Shown here: piece by piece, positions 25,161 through 33,217 of the stretch | Numbering within the stretch: the first letter of the stretch is position 1 | Layout: every line of letters begins with the position of its first letter | Made by a program: the position numbers and the translations under genes | The notes under the pieces: model-generated | What the model was told of the DNA's origin: nothing | Databases searched by the model: none | What the model saw: the letters and a program-made list of their open reading frames with translations, nothing else | NCBI GenBank assembly: GCA_036521875.1 | Contig: DATDGX010000264.1 | Span: forward strand, 1-38,245 | Direction of reading: 5' to 3' | Source of the DNA: DATDGX01 sp036521875 | GTDB taxonomy: Bacteria; Desulfobacterota; Binatia; Binatales; Binataceae | Length of the DNA: 38,245 nt

Positions 25161-26072
25161 TTATGCGCACTCCAGCCGCTGGAAAAACTCGACGATTCTT
25201 TTGCCCGGATCGTAGCTCAGCGCGGCCTTCCGACCATTGAGCGCGATTTCCGCGAGGTCGTCAGCGCGCTCCGGTTTGGTCCAGTCGCTGACGATGTCGG
25301 GAATTTCCGCCGGGTCATCATAAACCAGGTAGTGAACTCGCTCGCGCAGCCGTAGCCCTGGAATCATCTCGACGGAATCGCACGCTCTGTCAGTCAGAAT
25401 CGGCTTGCCCGATCTCCATGCGTCCCAATGCCTGCTGCTGCTCTCTCCCCATCCCTGCGGACAGACAATTATCTGGCAGCTACTCATCAATTCATTGTAC
25501 TGAGTATTGGGAATCCGCTGGGTAACGCACGCGCCAAGTCCGACCTTAGAGGTCTCCAGCGCGACGGTTTCGCGATAGCCACGAGGCCCCGAGGGCGTGC
25601 CGACAAATCCCGCCGCATATTTGATGGGTGCCGCGTGAAAGCACTCTTCGCCCCAGATGATTTCGTACGAGAATATGTCCTCAGCCGGGAATGGCGCCAA
25701 CTCGGCTCGGTCGTACGCGGGCGTTCGGAACAGGATCGGATCGCCAAGTCTCCAATATGGCGTGGCATAGGCGCGCCGGCACATGTCGGTGTGATTGACG
25801 ACTATCTGCAAAGTTCCGGGGAACGCCGCCCGGTATGCCGAATACTTCTCCATCACCGGAAGAATACGCTCGGCCTTGAAATGCTCCCGGTTTTCCCAGT
25901 CGAGCCAGACCATGAGGATCATTGCGTCGAAGAATCGCCATGCGTCCTCGAACCGATGAAAAGTTGAGACGTGTATGCCACGCGACGTCAGTTCCTTCGC
26001 GCAGTAAACCCACGGCGCCAACCGAGCCTGAGAGCTGTCCGGGTACGCCTCGACTACAAATGCGATGTTCAT
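25161..26072 (-). CDS. Glycosyltransferase, GT-B/exostosin-like
   Basis: From the ATG at 26072 (MNIAFVVEAYPDSSQARLAP) the protein has 303 residues. The N-terminus is a Rossmann-type strand-loop. In the C-terminal half, the segment MSSCQIIVCPQGWGESSSRH followed by WDAWRSGKPILTD is the donor-nucleotide site seen in exostosin-like and CgeB-like glycosyltransferases. RERVHYLVYDDPAEIPDIV and a final amphipathic helix complete the usual ending. Seven bases separate it from the deacetylase gene upstream and three from the amidohydrolase gene downstream, so the four genes of the block form one operon. The sugar donor is unknown. The longer upstream open frame overlaps the preceding gene and is rejected. 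Confidence 0.8.
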   Translation of the reverse strand: MNIAFVVEAYPDSSQARLAPWVYCAKELTSRGIHVSTFHRFEDAWRFFDAMILMVWLDWENREHFKAERILPVMEKYSAYRAAFPGTLQIVVNHTDMCRRAYATPYWRLGDPILFRTPAYDRAELAPFPAEDIFSYEIIWGEECFHAAPIKYAAGFVGTPSGPRGYRETVALETSKVGLGACVTQRIPNTQYNELMSSCQIIVCPQGWGESSSRHWDAWRSGKPILTDRACDSVEMIPGLRLRERVHYLVYDDPAEIPDIVSDWTKPERADDLAEIALNGRKAALSYDPGKRIVEFFQRLECA

Positions 26073-26079
26073 GGCGCGC

Positions 26080-27477
26080 TCAATTCTCAGCGTCCCCGGC
26101 GCGTTCCAGGACCTGGGAATCGACCCTCTTGCGGCGCGGGACGATCTCCTCTCGTGCATCGGACAAGATGACGTGATCGAGTACTTGATCGCAGGTCCAC
26201 AACTCGCCCGCCGTCTGCAGGCGACTCAGTAGCTCTAGATAGTTATCGATCCAGAACTTCGAATAGCAATCGTGGAGTCCGACCGCGACAAAGCTTCTCT
26301 CATTGACCAGCGCGAACAAGTGATTCTCCCATTGCTCATAGCTCTCGGCACCGGTGCTGAGCGAGTAATCGTCAAGATGCACGGGGATCTTGACGATTCC
26401 GTTCTCCACTTCTGGCCGATCGCGCTTCAATGAAGACGCGGACGACATCAGCCATTCGAAATTGTGGAAGCGGAGCGCATAGTCGCTGAGCTCCGGAGTG
26501 ACTATTGACCGCGCGGGCCGGTAGCCCTTGACTTGTAGATTCACGCGACGCACTTGAGCCAATTGATTCACATCGTCGAGGCGGTGGTTATAAGTATGAA
26601 AGGCTATCGCGTGGCTATCGCTGGCGACGATCGCCGGGACTTTTCGCGCAAACAGTTCGCCGAGCACATTGTATGTGGCTCTGACGCCAACTGTTCGCTC
26701 CACTTCGAGCATCCGCACCAGCGCCGACTCACATTCCTCTCGAGCGACATCAGTGTCTACGCTCTCCTCGATGTCGTGGTATAGGCAAATCACCCGCGCC
26801 GGACTGTGCCTGGTTCGCGACGTGCCCTGCTCGAGTCTGGCTATTCTGTCGAGGTTCTCCGCAATGCCTACTCGCCAGTACTCAGCATCGCCCACGCGCT
26901 CGCGCGTCGCCTCGTAGCGATTCTCGACGGAGTCATAAATCTGGAGGAAGAGCGCGGGGTCGATCCGCTTGCGAGTCTTGCCCGCGATGAGCGCCCCGGT
27001 CGGCGAATACACAACCTCCAGTCCATAGTCGATCGCGAAATCCAGCACCGCGTTGAACAGGATCTCGTACCAATAGCGAAATCGTTTATCCAGATGCGAC
27101 GCGCATTGTTTCTTGAGCCCGGGATGCTTGGCGATCTGCTGACACAAATCAGATTGCAGCGTGGTGACAAAAGCACTCGCGCCGTCGATGAAAAGGCCGG
27201 CCGCCGCGATGAGCCCGGGTTCCCCGAACTGCTGGCTATGCCAATTGACTATTGGATCGGTGAAGAGCTCGGAAGGAAATCCGTCGATTTGAGGCGAATA
27301 TAGATTTAATTGCCAACATTCTCCCGTGCGAAGCCGCTCCGGCGGAACTCCGCGCCGTTCCAGCAGCAGGTAAGCATCAGGATAAGCCTTCCTCAGCGCG
27401 ACAACTCGATGCGGAATGAATTCGCGACGCCGGTATCCCTTCGCGACGAACCGGGCAGCGTCATAACAGGTCTTCAT
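26080..27477 (-). CDS. NodB-like polysaccharide deacetylase with unrecognised N-terminal domain
   Basis: From the ATG at 27477 the protein has 465 residues. Residues 228-440 carry the carbohydrate esterase 4 signature in order: CLYHDIEESVDTD (catalytic Asp position, near 234), FHTYNHRL near 293-300 (the H-T/S-x-x-H zinc site), KGYRPARS near 318, VHLDDYSL near 366 and VGLHDCYS near 399. It would remove acetyl groups from N-acetylated sugars. Residues 1-220 match nothing I recognise: a lysine/arginine-rich start, LTTECWQLN-like aromatic stretches, and a region with RFRYWYEILFNAVLDFAIDY. No signal peptide is seen, so it probably acts in the cytoplasm on lipid-linked or nucleotide-linked sugars. 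It lies between two glycosyltransferase genes. Confidence 0.82.
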   Translation of the reverse strand: MKTCYDAARFVAKGYRRREFIPHRVVALRKAYPDAYLLLERRGVPPERLRTGECWQLNLYSPQIDGFPSELFTDPIVNWHSQQFGEPGLIAAAGLFIDGASAFVTTLQSDLCQQIAKHPGLKKQCASHLDKRFRYWYEILFNAVLDFAIDYGLEVVYSPTGALIAGKTRKRIDPALFLQIYDSVENRYEATRERVGDAEYWRVGIAENLDRIARLEQGTSRTRHSPARVICLYHDIEESVDTDVAREECESALVRMLEVERTVGVRATYNVLGELFARKVPAIVASDSHAIAFHTYNHRLDDVNQLAQVRRVNLQVKGYRPARSIVTPELSDYALRFHNFEWLMSSASSLKRDRPEVENGIVKIPVHLDDYSLSTGAESYEQWENHLFALVNERSFVAVGLHDCYSKFWIDNYLELLSRLQTAGELWTCDQVLDHVILSDAREEIVPRRKRVDSQVLERAGDAEN

Positions 27478-27487
27478 TGCGTGGCTA

Positions 27488-28297
27488 CTACGGTTCGCGA
27501 GCCTTTTGCGATGCTGCGTGGACGCGATGCAACGGCTGCCCGAACCAACGAGCGTGCGTGCGCGTGATCTCCTCTTTTTCCGCACCCACGATCCCGTGCT
27601 TCTCCAGGATTCGCTCCAGCCCCCGAATCGCCTCCTCGGGCGGCCGCAGGCTGAGGCGCTCGCCGTCGTGATCTCGATAGTTGTAAAGACTCTGCTCCAC
27701 GATCGCGACCGTCGCGCCGTGCTCCAGCAGCACCCAGATCATATCGAAGTCATCGATACCCGGAAAATCTCCCAGCGTCTCGTCCGCTCCTCCGATCTCA
27801 AGCAGCTTGGACTTGCGAAACAGGAAGAAGTGCTGCAGGTAGCGGGCCTTGAGTTCCATCGTCCCGCGCGAGCGAAATCGCTCCAGGTTCGGACGCCAGC
27901 TCACGTCCGGAAAGAACGTTTTCCCATCCGCCGCGAAGACGCTATTTCCGCTGCTCACGATATCGGCGTCGTGCCGAAGGCAGGTTTCGATCGCGCGTTC
28001 GTCCAGCCAATCGTCTGACAGCAGCAATCCGATTCTTTCGGCGGACGCTGCTGCGAAGCCGGTGTTGAGTGCGAGTGCGAAGCCGAGCGTTCGCCGTTCA
28101 ACCCGCCGCAAGTTGTCGAATTCAGATTCCAGCGCCGACAGCACGTCGCGATTCGAGCGCCGGGTCCGCGGCGAAATGACGACCAGCACTTCGCATCGCG
28201 TGCTCTGCGTGAGCGCTGAGCGCACGCACTGCTCCAGCCATTCGTCAACCTGGTTCAGCAGAGGGATGACAATCGTCGCCGCAAATCCGGAGTTCAT
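27488..28297 (-). CDS. GT2 family glycosyltransferase
   Basis: A 269-residue GT-A enzyme. ATIVIPLLNQVDEWLEQCVR near the N-terminus, CEVLVVISPRTRRSNRD and the strand-end GLLLSDDWLDERAI (DDW in the DxD position) define the nucleotide-sugar site. PGIDDFDMIWVLLEHGA is the family's ED-type catalytic-base motif. No transmembrane segment is present, so it is soluble or peripheral. It is the first gene of block D on the minus strand, 10 bases before the deacetylase gene. A 220-base divergent gap separates it from block E and should hold promoters for both, though I see no clear boxes there. Confidence 0.87.
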   Translation of the reverse strand: MNSGFAATIVIPLLNQVDEWLEQCVRSALTQSTRCEVLVVISPRTRRSNRDVLSALESEFDNLRRVERRTLGFALALNTGFAAASAERIGLLLSDDWLDERAIETCLRHDADIVSSGNSVFAADGKTFFPDVSWRPNLERFRSRGTMELKARYLQHFFLFRKSKLLEIGGADETLGDFPGIDDFDMIWVLLEHGATVAIVEQSLYNYRDHDGERLSLRPPEEAIRGLERILEKHGIVGAEKEEITRTHARWFGQPLHRVHAASQKAREP

Positions 28298-28517
28298 CGG
28301 GAATCATCGCCCCCTTGGCGCGGCACGCAATCTAGACGCTCGCACGGGCAATTGCCAGTCCATCTTTGCTTCCATCGATTCGAGTACGCGGGGCTTGCCA
28401 CGATGGTTGCGATTTTAGAGGATTCTCAGGCGGTGTGACCAACGAGCGCTCCGGTCACTGTTTAGTGCCGGGGCGCGGGGCCGGGTGCATCTCGCGAGAG
28501 TCCCGCTCGACAATTCA

Positions 28518-30125
28518 ATGAGTATCGCAAAAAGCATCCAGCACGCGATGATGCGTAGCTCGAGGTTTCCGCCGATGCGATGGATCTACGCCGCCGCTTA
28601 CGGCGCCGTGCTGATCTGGCTGATGGCGCGACTGCGGCGAATCCCTGTTATACGATCGCTGGAACTCAGAACGCCGCGCAAGGATCATTGTTTCGGAAGC
28701 AGCGATCTCGATCTGCGCGCCCAAACCGCGCCGCTGTCGGCCGAGGAATATTTTTCACTCGCCGATCGGCTTGCGGATGTACTGCGGCCGACGAGGCTGT
28801 GGCTCAAGATTCTCGATTTCTATATTTTCGCGCCCCGCGAGATGGAGTTGCAGCGAATCCTGGAATCGATGTCATTCGATCGCGAGCCACGGTGGATCCG
28901 GCTGCTGGGCCCCAAGGCATCCGCAAACGGAAATTCGCGGGAACCCGAAAATGCGGGACTCTGCCGCGCGATGTACGAATATGGATGTCTTTCGCAGGAA
29001 CTCTTCGAGGGTCCCCTGGATATCCATTCCACGCGCCTCGTATATCGCCGCCTGGCCCGCATCGACGACGAATTCCGCTCTGGTCCGCGCGGACTCGCGC
29101 GCGCATATGAGCAGATTCGGGTGAATGCTCTCGGGACCGCTAAGGCGGTCGCGCCTGGGGGACCGATGCGCGCGGCGCAACTTTCCGATTTCGAGCGGAT
29201 ATTTGCACTGGCATTGGCGGAGTGTGATTCGATTAGCAGCAACGCGTGCGCGGCACAAGGCGAAGTCGAATCGAACTTCGACTTTGCTCCGGGCAACGCG
29301 ATTCCGCCCGATACTCTCGAGGCCGCGGTGTCGTCGTGCTCGGCCGCGATCGTCGATTTGTGTGTGTCTCTTTCCGGCCTGGTCCAAAGCGCGGTCATTG
29401 GCGGAGTGCCGGCCGCCAGCTTCGAGTACCGCATCTATCTCATTCTTCGCGACGGTCTCACTCCGGAAGATCTCGCAAAAGTCTTTCGCACAATCCGCGC
29501 CGCCTACACTACGGCCGGGACTCATGCGCGTATCCCGACGCGGTATCTGCGTATTCGCTATCCGACCGTACTGACTACTCAAATGTGGCGCGCCAGCTCC
29601 CGCTGGTATCATGCGTTGCGGCCCGTCGAGGAATATTACTTCCTGAAACGGCATCGCGTTGTTTTATGGGGCGACGATTTGCGCGGTCAGCTAACCGCTC
29701 CCGCGGCGCCGGATTTGATCCGCAGTGCCGCGATCGCGGTTTCTGATTTGCGCAACCTGGCGTGGGGATGCGTCCACGACAACCGCCGCTCGCAATTGGC
29801 CGATCTCTTGTTGGGGCGAATCCCGGCGCTCTGGCTGCTTCTATTCGAATCGCGAATAGCCACTTCCTCCGCCGAGGCCCTCAGAGATTGTCGCTTCGGC
29901 GGCTTTCCGGAACTTGCTATTCTCGACGAATTGCGCGAGCGCCTGCGAGGATTGCATCCCGCCGAACTGCCCGATTCCAACGACCCGGTTTGGAAACCGG
30001 CCTTGCAGGCGCTCTCAGTTTGGCTCGACGCGCTCGGAGAGATGGCGCTCGCGAAATTGAAATCGACTGACAACTTTCACAACCCCCGCGACACTGCGGA
30101 TGCGGGCCTGCGGAGCGGTTTGTGA
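28518..30125 (+). CDS. Nucleotidyltransferase-fold-like protein of unknown function
   Basis: From the ATG at 28518 the protein has 535 residues. A hydrophobic/basic start (RWIYAAAYGAVLIWLMARLR) leads to PVIRSLELRTPRKDHCFG, then SSDLDLRAQ near residue 65. A strand followed by G-S-S-D-L-D is the usual nucleotidyltransferase metal site (GS...DxD), and ILDFYIF about 40 residues later may give the third acidic residue. The remaining 400 residues are mostly helical (TRLVYRRLARIDDEFRS) and resemble nothing I know. The stop overlaps the GTG of the next GT4 gene, so it heads the export operon. It may add a nucleotide to a sugar, lipid or protein. Homology is by eye only; the gene itself is solid. Confidence 0.6.
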   Translation: MSIAKSIQHAMMRSSRFPPMRWIYAAAYGAVLIWLMARLRRIPVIRSLELRTPRKDHCFGSSDLDLRAQTAPLSAEEYFSLADRLADVLRPTRLWLKILDFYIFAPREMELQRILESMSFDREPRWIRLLGPKASANGNSREPENAGLCRAMYEYGCLSQELFEGPLDIHSTRLVYRRLARIDDEFRSGPRGLARAYEQIRVNALGTAKAVAPGGPMRAAQLSDFERIFALALAECDSISSNACAAQGEVESNFDFAPGNAIPPDTLEAAVSSCSAAIVDLCVSLSGLVQSAVIGGVPAASFEYRIYLILRDGLTPEDLAKVFRTIRAAYTTAGTHARIPTRYLRIRYPTVLTTQMWRASSRWYHALRPVEEYYFLKRHRVVLWGDDLRGQLTAPAAPDLIRSAAIAVSDLRNLAWGCVHDNRRSQLADLLLGRIPALWLLLFESRIATSSAEALRDCRFGGFPELAILDELRERLRGLHPAELPDSNDPVWKPALQALSVWLDALGEMALAKLKSTDNFHNPRDTADAGLRSGL

Positions 30126-31294
30126 TTCGAGTCGGCTTCATCTGCGACATCTTCGAGCTTGGCGGACAGGAAGGCGGGTGCCTGGAAGTCTTGCGCAGGA
30201 TCGATCGTAAGCGGTTCAAGCCCTACCTTTATACATTTCGGCCGGGGAGCCTGCTGTCAGAGGTCAAGCGGCTTGGTATCCCGGTGGTGGTCGGGCACAA
30301 CAAGCCCGCCGCCGACCTGGAGTGGACCGATGAGGATCGCCTCGCGCGCAAGAAGTATTACGCCGCGCTGGTGAGGAAGCTGCGTGTGGACGCGATCGAT
30401 GTTTGCCTGGTCTATGCGTGGCGGGAAGGGATTCGGGCGGCTCAGGATGCGGGCGTCAAGGCGATCGTCGAGCGCGTCGACGGCTTTGGTCTGATTTCCC
30501 GGATCCGCGACAAATCGGGTTGTCAGCGCATAATATGTCAGTCGAAGACGATTCGCGGTCTCCTGCTCGCGCAGCGTAGTCTGCTGCAATGCCGGCGCGA
30601 GCAGCTCGTGGTCATCCCCAACGGAATCGACTTGAACCGTTTCGATCCGTCCCGATACGACCGCATCCGATGCCGTGCGGCGCTGGGGCTCGCGCCGGAT
30701 GACTTCGTGGTGGGCGCCGTCGCTCGCCTGGCGCCGCAGAAAAATCTCGTTCATCTCCTCCAGGCCGTACAACTGTTGATCGCGAAAACGCGCGGCGCGA
30801 GACCGATTGAAGCGATCATAGCGGGTCCTGACGGTGGCTCCAGGAGCGAACTCGAGGCGGAAGCCGCCCGCCTCGGGATCGCTGGGAGGGTTCGCTTCAT
30901 CGGACGCCGCTCCGATGTTCCAGAAGTTCTGCGCGCACTCGACGCGTTCGCGATCACCTCGTGGCACGAAGGCACTCCGTTCGCGCTCCTGGAAGCGATG
31001 GCGATGGGCCTGCCGATCGTCGCCTCACAGGTGGGCTCGATTCCCGAGACCATCGACGGAAACGGATTTTTGGTGTGCGTGCTCGATCCCGGGGAAACCT
31101 GCGACGCCCTGGCCGACCTGCTTGGCAGTCCAGAGCTGGCCATGCGCCTGGGCGCACGCAGCCGCCGGCTCGCAATCCGCTACGACGTCGAGCGGATGGT
31201 GCGCGGCTACGAATCCGTGCTCCTCGATGCGCTCGCACAGAGTAAGACCAGTCGGCGGAGCGCCCGGACGCGGACAAACTTGCAGTATCGCTAG
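30122..31294 (+). CDS. GT4 family glycosyltransferase, copy 1 of a duplicated pair
   Basis: A 390-residue GT-B enzyme starting at a GTG that overlaps the upstream stop. The N-terminal domain opens VGFICDIFELGGQEGGCLEV with the glycine-rich acceptor loop. The C-terminal domain has VVIPNGIDLNRFDPSRYDR, VGAVARLAPQKNLVHLLQAV, FIGRRSDVPEVL and the donor site HEGTPFALLEAMAMGLPIVA with VGSIPETI, the E-x7-E retaining motif. A near-identical arrangement is found in the gene at 36282-37451, which also begins with a GTGA overlap. It probably adds a hexose to the lipid-linked glycan made for the adjacent exporter. Confidence 0.92.
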   Translation: MIRVGFICDIFELGGQEGGCLEVLRRIDRKRFKPYLYTFRPGSLLSEVKRLGIPVVVGHNKPAADLEWTDEDRLARKKYYAALVRKLRVDAIDVCLVYAWREGIRAAQDAGVKAIVERVDGFGLISRIRDKSGCQRIICQSKTIRGLLLAQRSLLQCRREQLVVIPNGIDLNRFDPSRYDRIRCRAALGLAPDDFVVGAVARLAPQKNLVHLLQAVQLLIAKTRGARPIEAIIAGPDGGSRSELEAEAARLGIAGRVRFIGRRSDVPEVLRALDAFAITSWHEGTPFALLEAMAMGLPIVASQVGSIPETIDGNGFLVCVLDPGETCDALADLLGSPELAMRLGARSRRLAIRYDVERMVRGYESVLLDALAQSKTSRRSARTRTNLQYR

Positions 31295-31325
31295 CAAATC
31301 AGCATGATGCCCCCGAGGTAGTTGT

Positions 31326-32351
31326 GTGGAGAATGCCGCCGCAGCCGTTCGTGAACAGGCCGAAGACGACGCGCGTTTCAATCTGTACGGCGTCGGACTC
31401 GAAGTGTCGAGTTCCTGTTCCATGCTCCTCGACAACCTGGCTCGCGATTTTGCTTACTTTGCCGAAACGCCGCCGGCGGTGACGGTAAAAGTCACCGCCA
31501 GTCTCTGCGCTCCACCCTGGGAAAAAGTCCCGCAGAAATTCGCCACCCGAGTGACGCCCAACGCCGCCATCTTCGACGAGGGCAGCGTTCGCTACAACGA
31601 CTACCGCGGCGAAGCACTGGCTATTTACGATTTTGCGCGGGAAGAAGGCGAGGTCTGGTCGGAGAACGCCGACTTGCTCTACGAGATCACCTACCTGTTG
31701 TGCCTGTCGCGCGTCGGCGAAATTCACGATCGCAAGGGAATCCATCGCGTGCACGCGCTCGGGATCGCGCTGGCGGAAAAGGGAGCGCTCGTTCTGTTGC
31801 CCGAAGCGGGAGGAAAAAGCACGCTCTGCCTCGAGCTGCTGAAGCATCGCGAGCTGCGCCTGCTGTCCGACGACACGCCGCTGGTCTCGCACCGCAAGCT
31901 GTACGCGTTTCCCACCCGCATCGGAGTCCGCGACGGCGATGTTACCGGGATCGATCCGCGCTATCTGCGCACGATGCGGCGGCGAAATCGCGAGCCCAAG
32001 ACGCTCGTCGACTTCGAGTGCTTTCGCGACAGGATTGCCAACGAGGCTACTCCCAACCTGGTGATAGTTGGGGCGCGATACAATGGCCGCGACTCATGGA
32101 TCGAGCCGCTCTCTGCGTTCGGTGCGCTGCCTGCGCTCACCTCGAACCTCGTTTTTGGTCTCGGCCTGCCGCAAGTGGTCGAATATTTTCTGCGCAGCGG
32201 CGTATCTGAAATCCTCCGCAAGGCCTCGATCGTCGCATCGCGATCCGCGGCGGCCGCGCGCCTCCTCGCTCGCGCCAGGTGTTATCGGCTGGCGCTGGGG
32301 CGCGATATTCCAGGGGCCGCGGAGGCCGTCATGACAGTGTTGAGGTCCTGA
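31326..32351 (+). CDS. HPr kinase-like P-loop protein
   Basis: The 341-residue protein starts at a GTG with GAGG just upstream. Residues 140-200 resemble the HPr kinase/phosphorylase and PEP-carboxykinase-like nucleotide site: RVHALGIALAEKGALVLLPE, then AGGKSTL near 161-167, followed by LRLLSDDTPLVS near 178-189 (the acidic pair of the Walker-B-like motif). The P-loop lacks the first glycine of the canonical GxxGxGKS. Genes of this kind, without a phosphotransferase sugar system, occur in glycan export and exosortase-linked clusters. It might phosphorylate a sugar, a lipid-linked glycan or a partner protein. The nucleotidyltransferase-like gene lies two genes upstream in the same operon. The target is unknown. 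Confidence 0.72.
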   Translation: MENAAAAVREQAEDDARFNLYGVGLEVSSSCSMLLDNLARDFAYFAETPPAVTVKVTASLCAPPWEKVPQKFATRVTPNAAIFDEGSVRYNDYRGEALAIYDFAREEGEVWSENADLLYEITYLLCLSRVGEIHDRKGIHRVHALGIALAEKGALVLLPEAGGKSTLCLELLKHRELRLLSDDTPLVSHRKLYAFPTRIGVRDGDVTGIDPRYLRTMRRRNREPKTLVDFECFRDRIANEATPNLVIVGARYNGRDSWIEPLSAFGALPALTSNLVFGLGLPQVVEYFLRSGVSEILRKASIVASRSAAAARLLARARCYRLALGRDIPGAAEAVMTVLRS

Positions 32352-32440
32352 GCGCGCTGCGGAACCATCGCGCGGATCGATTGAATCTGTCCTTGTGTAA
32401 ATCCAGCTTTGTTCACGGCTAATCCAGCGAGGCTCGAATA

Positions 32441-33217
32441 ATGGATACTGTAGTCGGCGAGATCATCGCCCGCCCGGATCTTCTGCGCAATCTGGTCTGG
32501 GCCGAATTGACCGCGCGCTACAAAACCACGACGCTGGGAATTCTGTGGTTTGTGCTGAACCCGCTGCTGATGATGGCGATCCTGATCGCCGTGTTCGGCC
32601 GGGTCATCCAGCTCAACATCCAGAATTACCCGGTCTTCGTTTTGTCGGCGCTGCTCCCGTGGACTTTCTCCCAAATGGCTATTACCACCGCTACCAACTC
32701 GCTCACTCGAGCCTCGGGTCTGGTCAAGCGCGTGCGCATCCCGCGCGAGTTCGTCCCACTGTCGGCGCTGATGGCGGGGCTGGTTCATTTCCTGATCTCG
32801 CTGCTGCTTCTCTTTGCAGTCATGGCGTTTTCCGGAGTTCGATTCACGTCCTACATCCTGGTTTTGCCCGCCGCGATTTTTCTTCAACTGATATTTCTGA
32901 CTGGCGCGTGCCTGCTAACCTCGAGCCTCAATGTTTTCTATCGCGATATCGAGCATGTATTGGCGCCGGCGATGCAGGCCCTGTTCTACCTGACGCCGAG
33001 CATTTATCCACTGTCCTTTGTTCCGCGCCAATGGATGCGTTGGTATCTGCTGAATCCGATGGCGGGAATCATCGAACTATATCGAGACACGCTGGTGCTC
33101 GGGCATCTCCCTTCGCTTTCGGTGCTCGAGATGGCGACCTTCAGTTCCGTGGTAACGCTGGTCGCCGGATTAGTTATTTTCAAGCGGCTGGAACCTCACT
33201 TCGATGACTACATATAG
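32441..33217 (+). CDS. ABC-2 type polysaccharide export permease (Wzm-like)
   Basis: A 258-residue integral membrane protein with six hydrophobic segments. The N-terminal cytoplasmic stretch DLLRNLVWAELTARYKTTTL with GILWFVLNPLLMM is the classic start of Wzm/KpsM/TagG permeases. VKRVRIPREFVPLSALM forms the coupling-helix region, and YLTPSIYPLSFVPRQWMRWY with LNPMAGIIELYR is the conserved C-terminal block. With the ATPase encoded at 35455 it would export a lipid-linked polysaccharide across the inner membrane. Permease and ATPase are normally adjacent; here two glycosyltransferase genes lie between them. The stop overlaps the next gene by 14 bases. Confidence 0.92.
   Translation: MDTVVGEIIARPDLLRNLVWAELTARYKTTTLGILWFVLNPLLMMAILIAVFGRVIQLNIQNYPVFVLSALLPWTFSQMAITTATNSLTRASGLVKRVRIPREFVPLSALMAGLVHFLISLLLLFAVMAFSGVRFTSYILVLPAAIFLQLIFLTGACLLTSSLNVFYRDIEHVLAPAMQALFYLTPSIYPLSFVPRQWMRWYLLNPMAGIIELYRDTLVLGHLPSLSVLEMATFSSVVTLVAGLVIFKRLEPHFDDYI

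Noticed and set aside
32282..32887. 201-codon minus-strand open frame rich in Gln, Arg and Asp
   Set aside because: It is antisense to the end of the kinase-like gene and the start of the ABC permease, both well supported by motifs.
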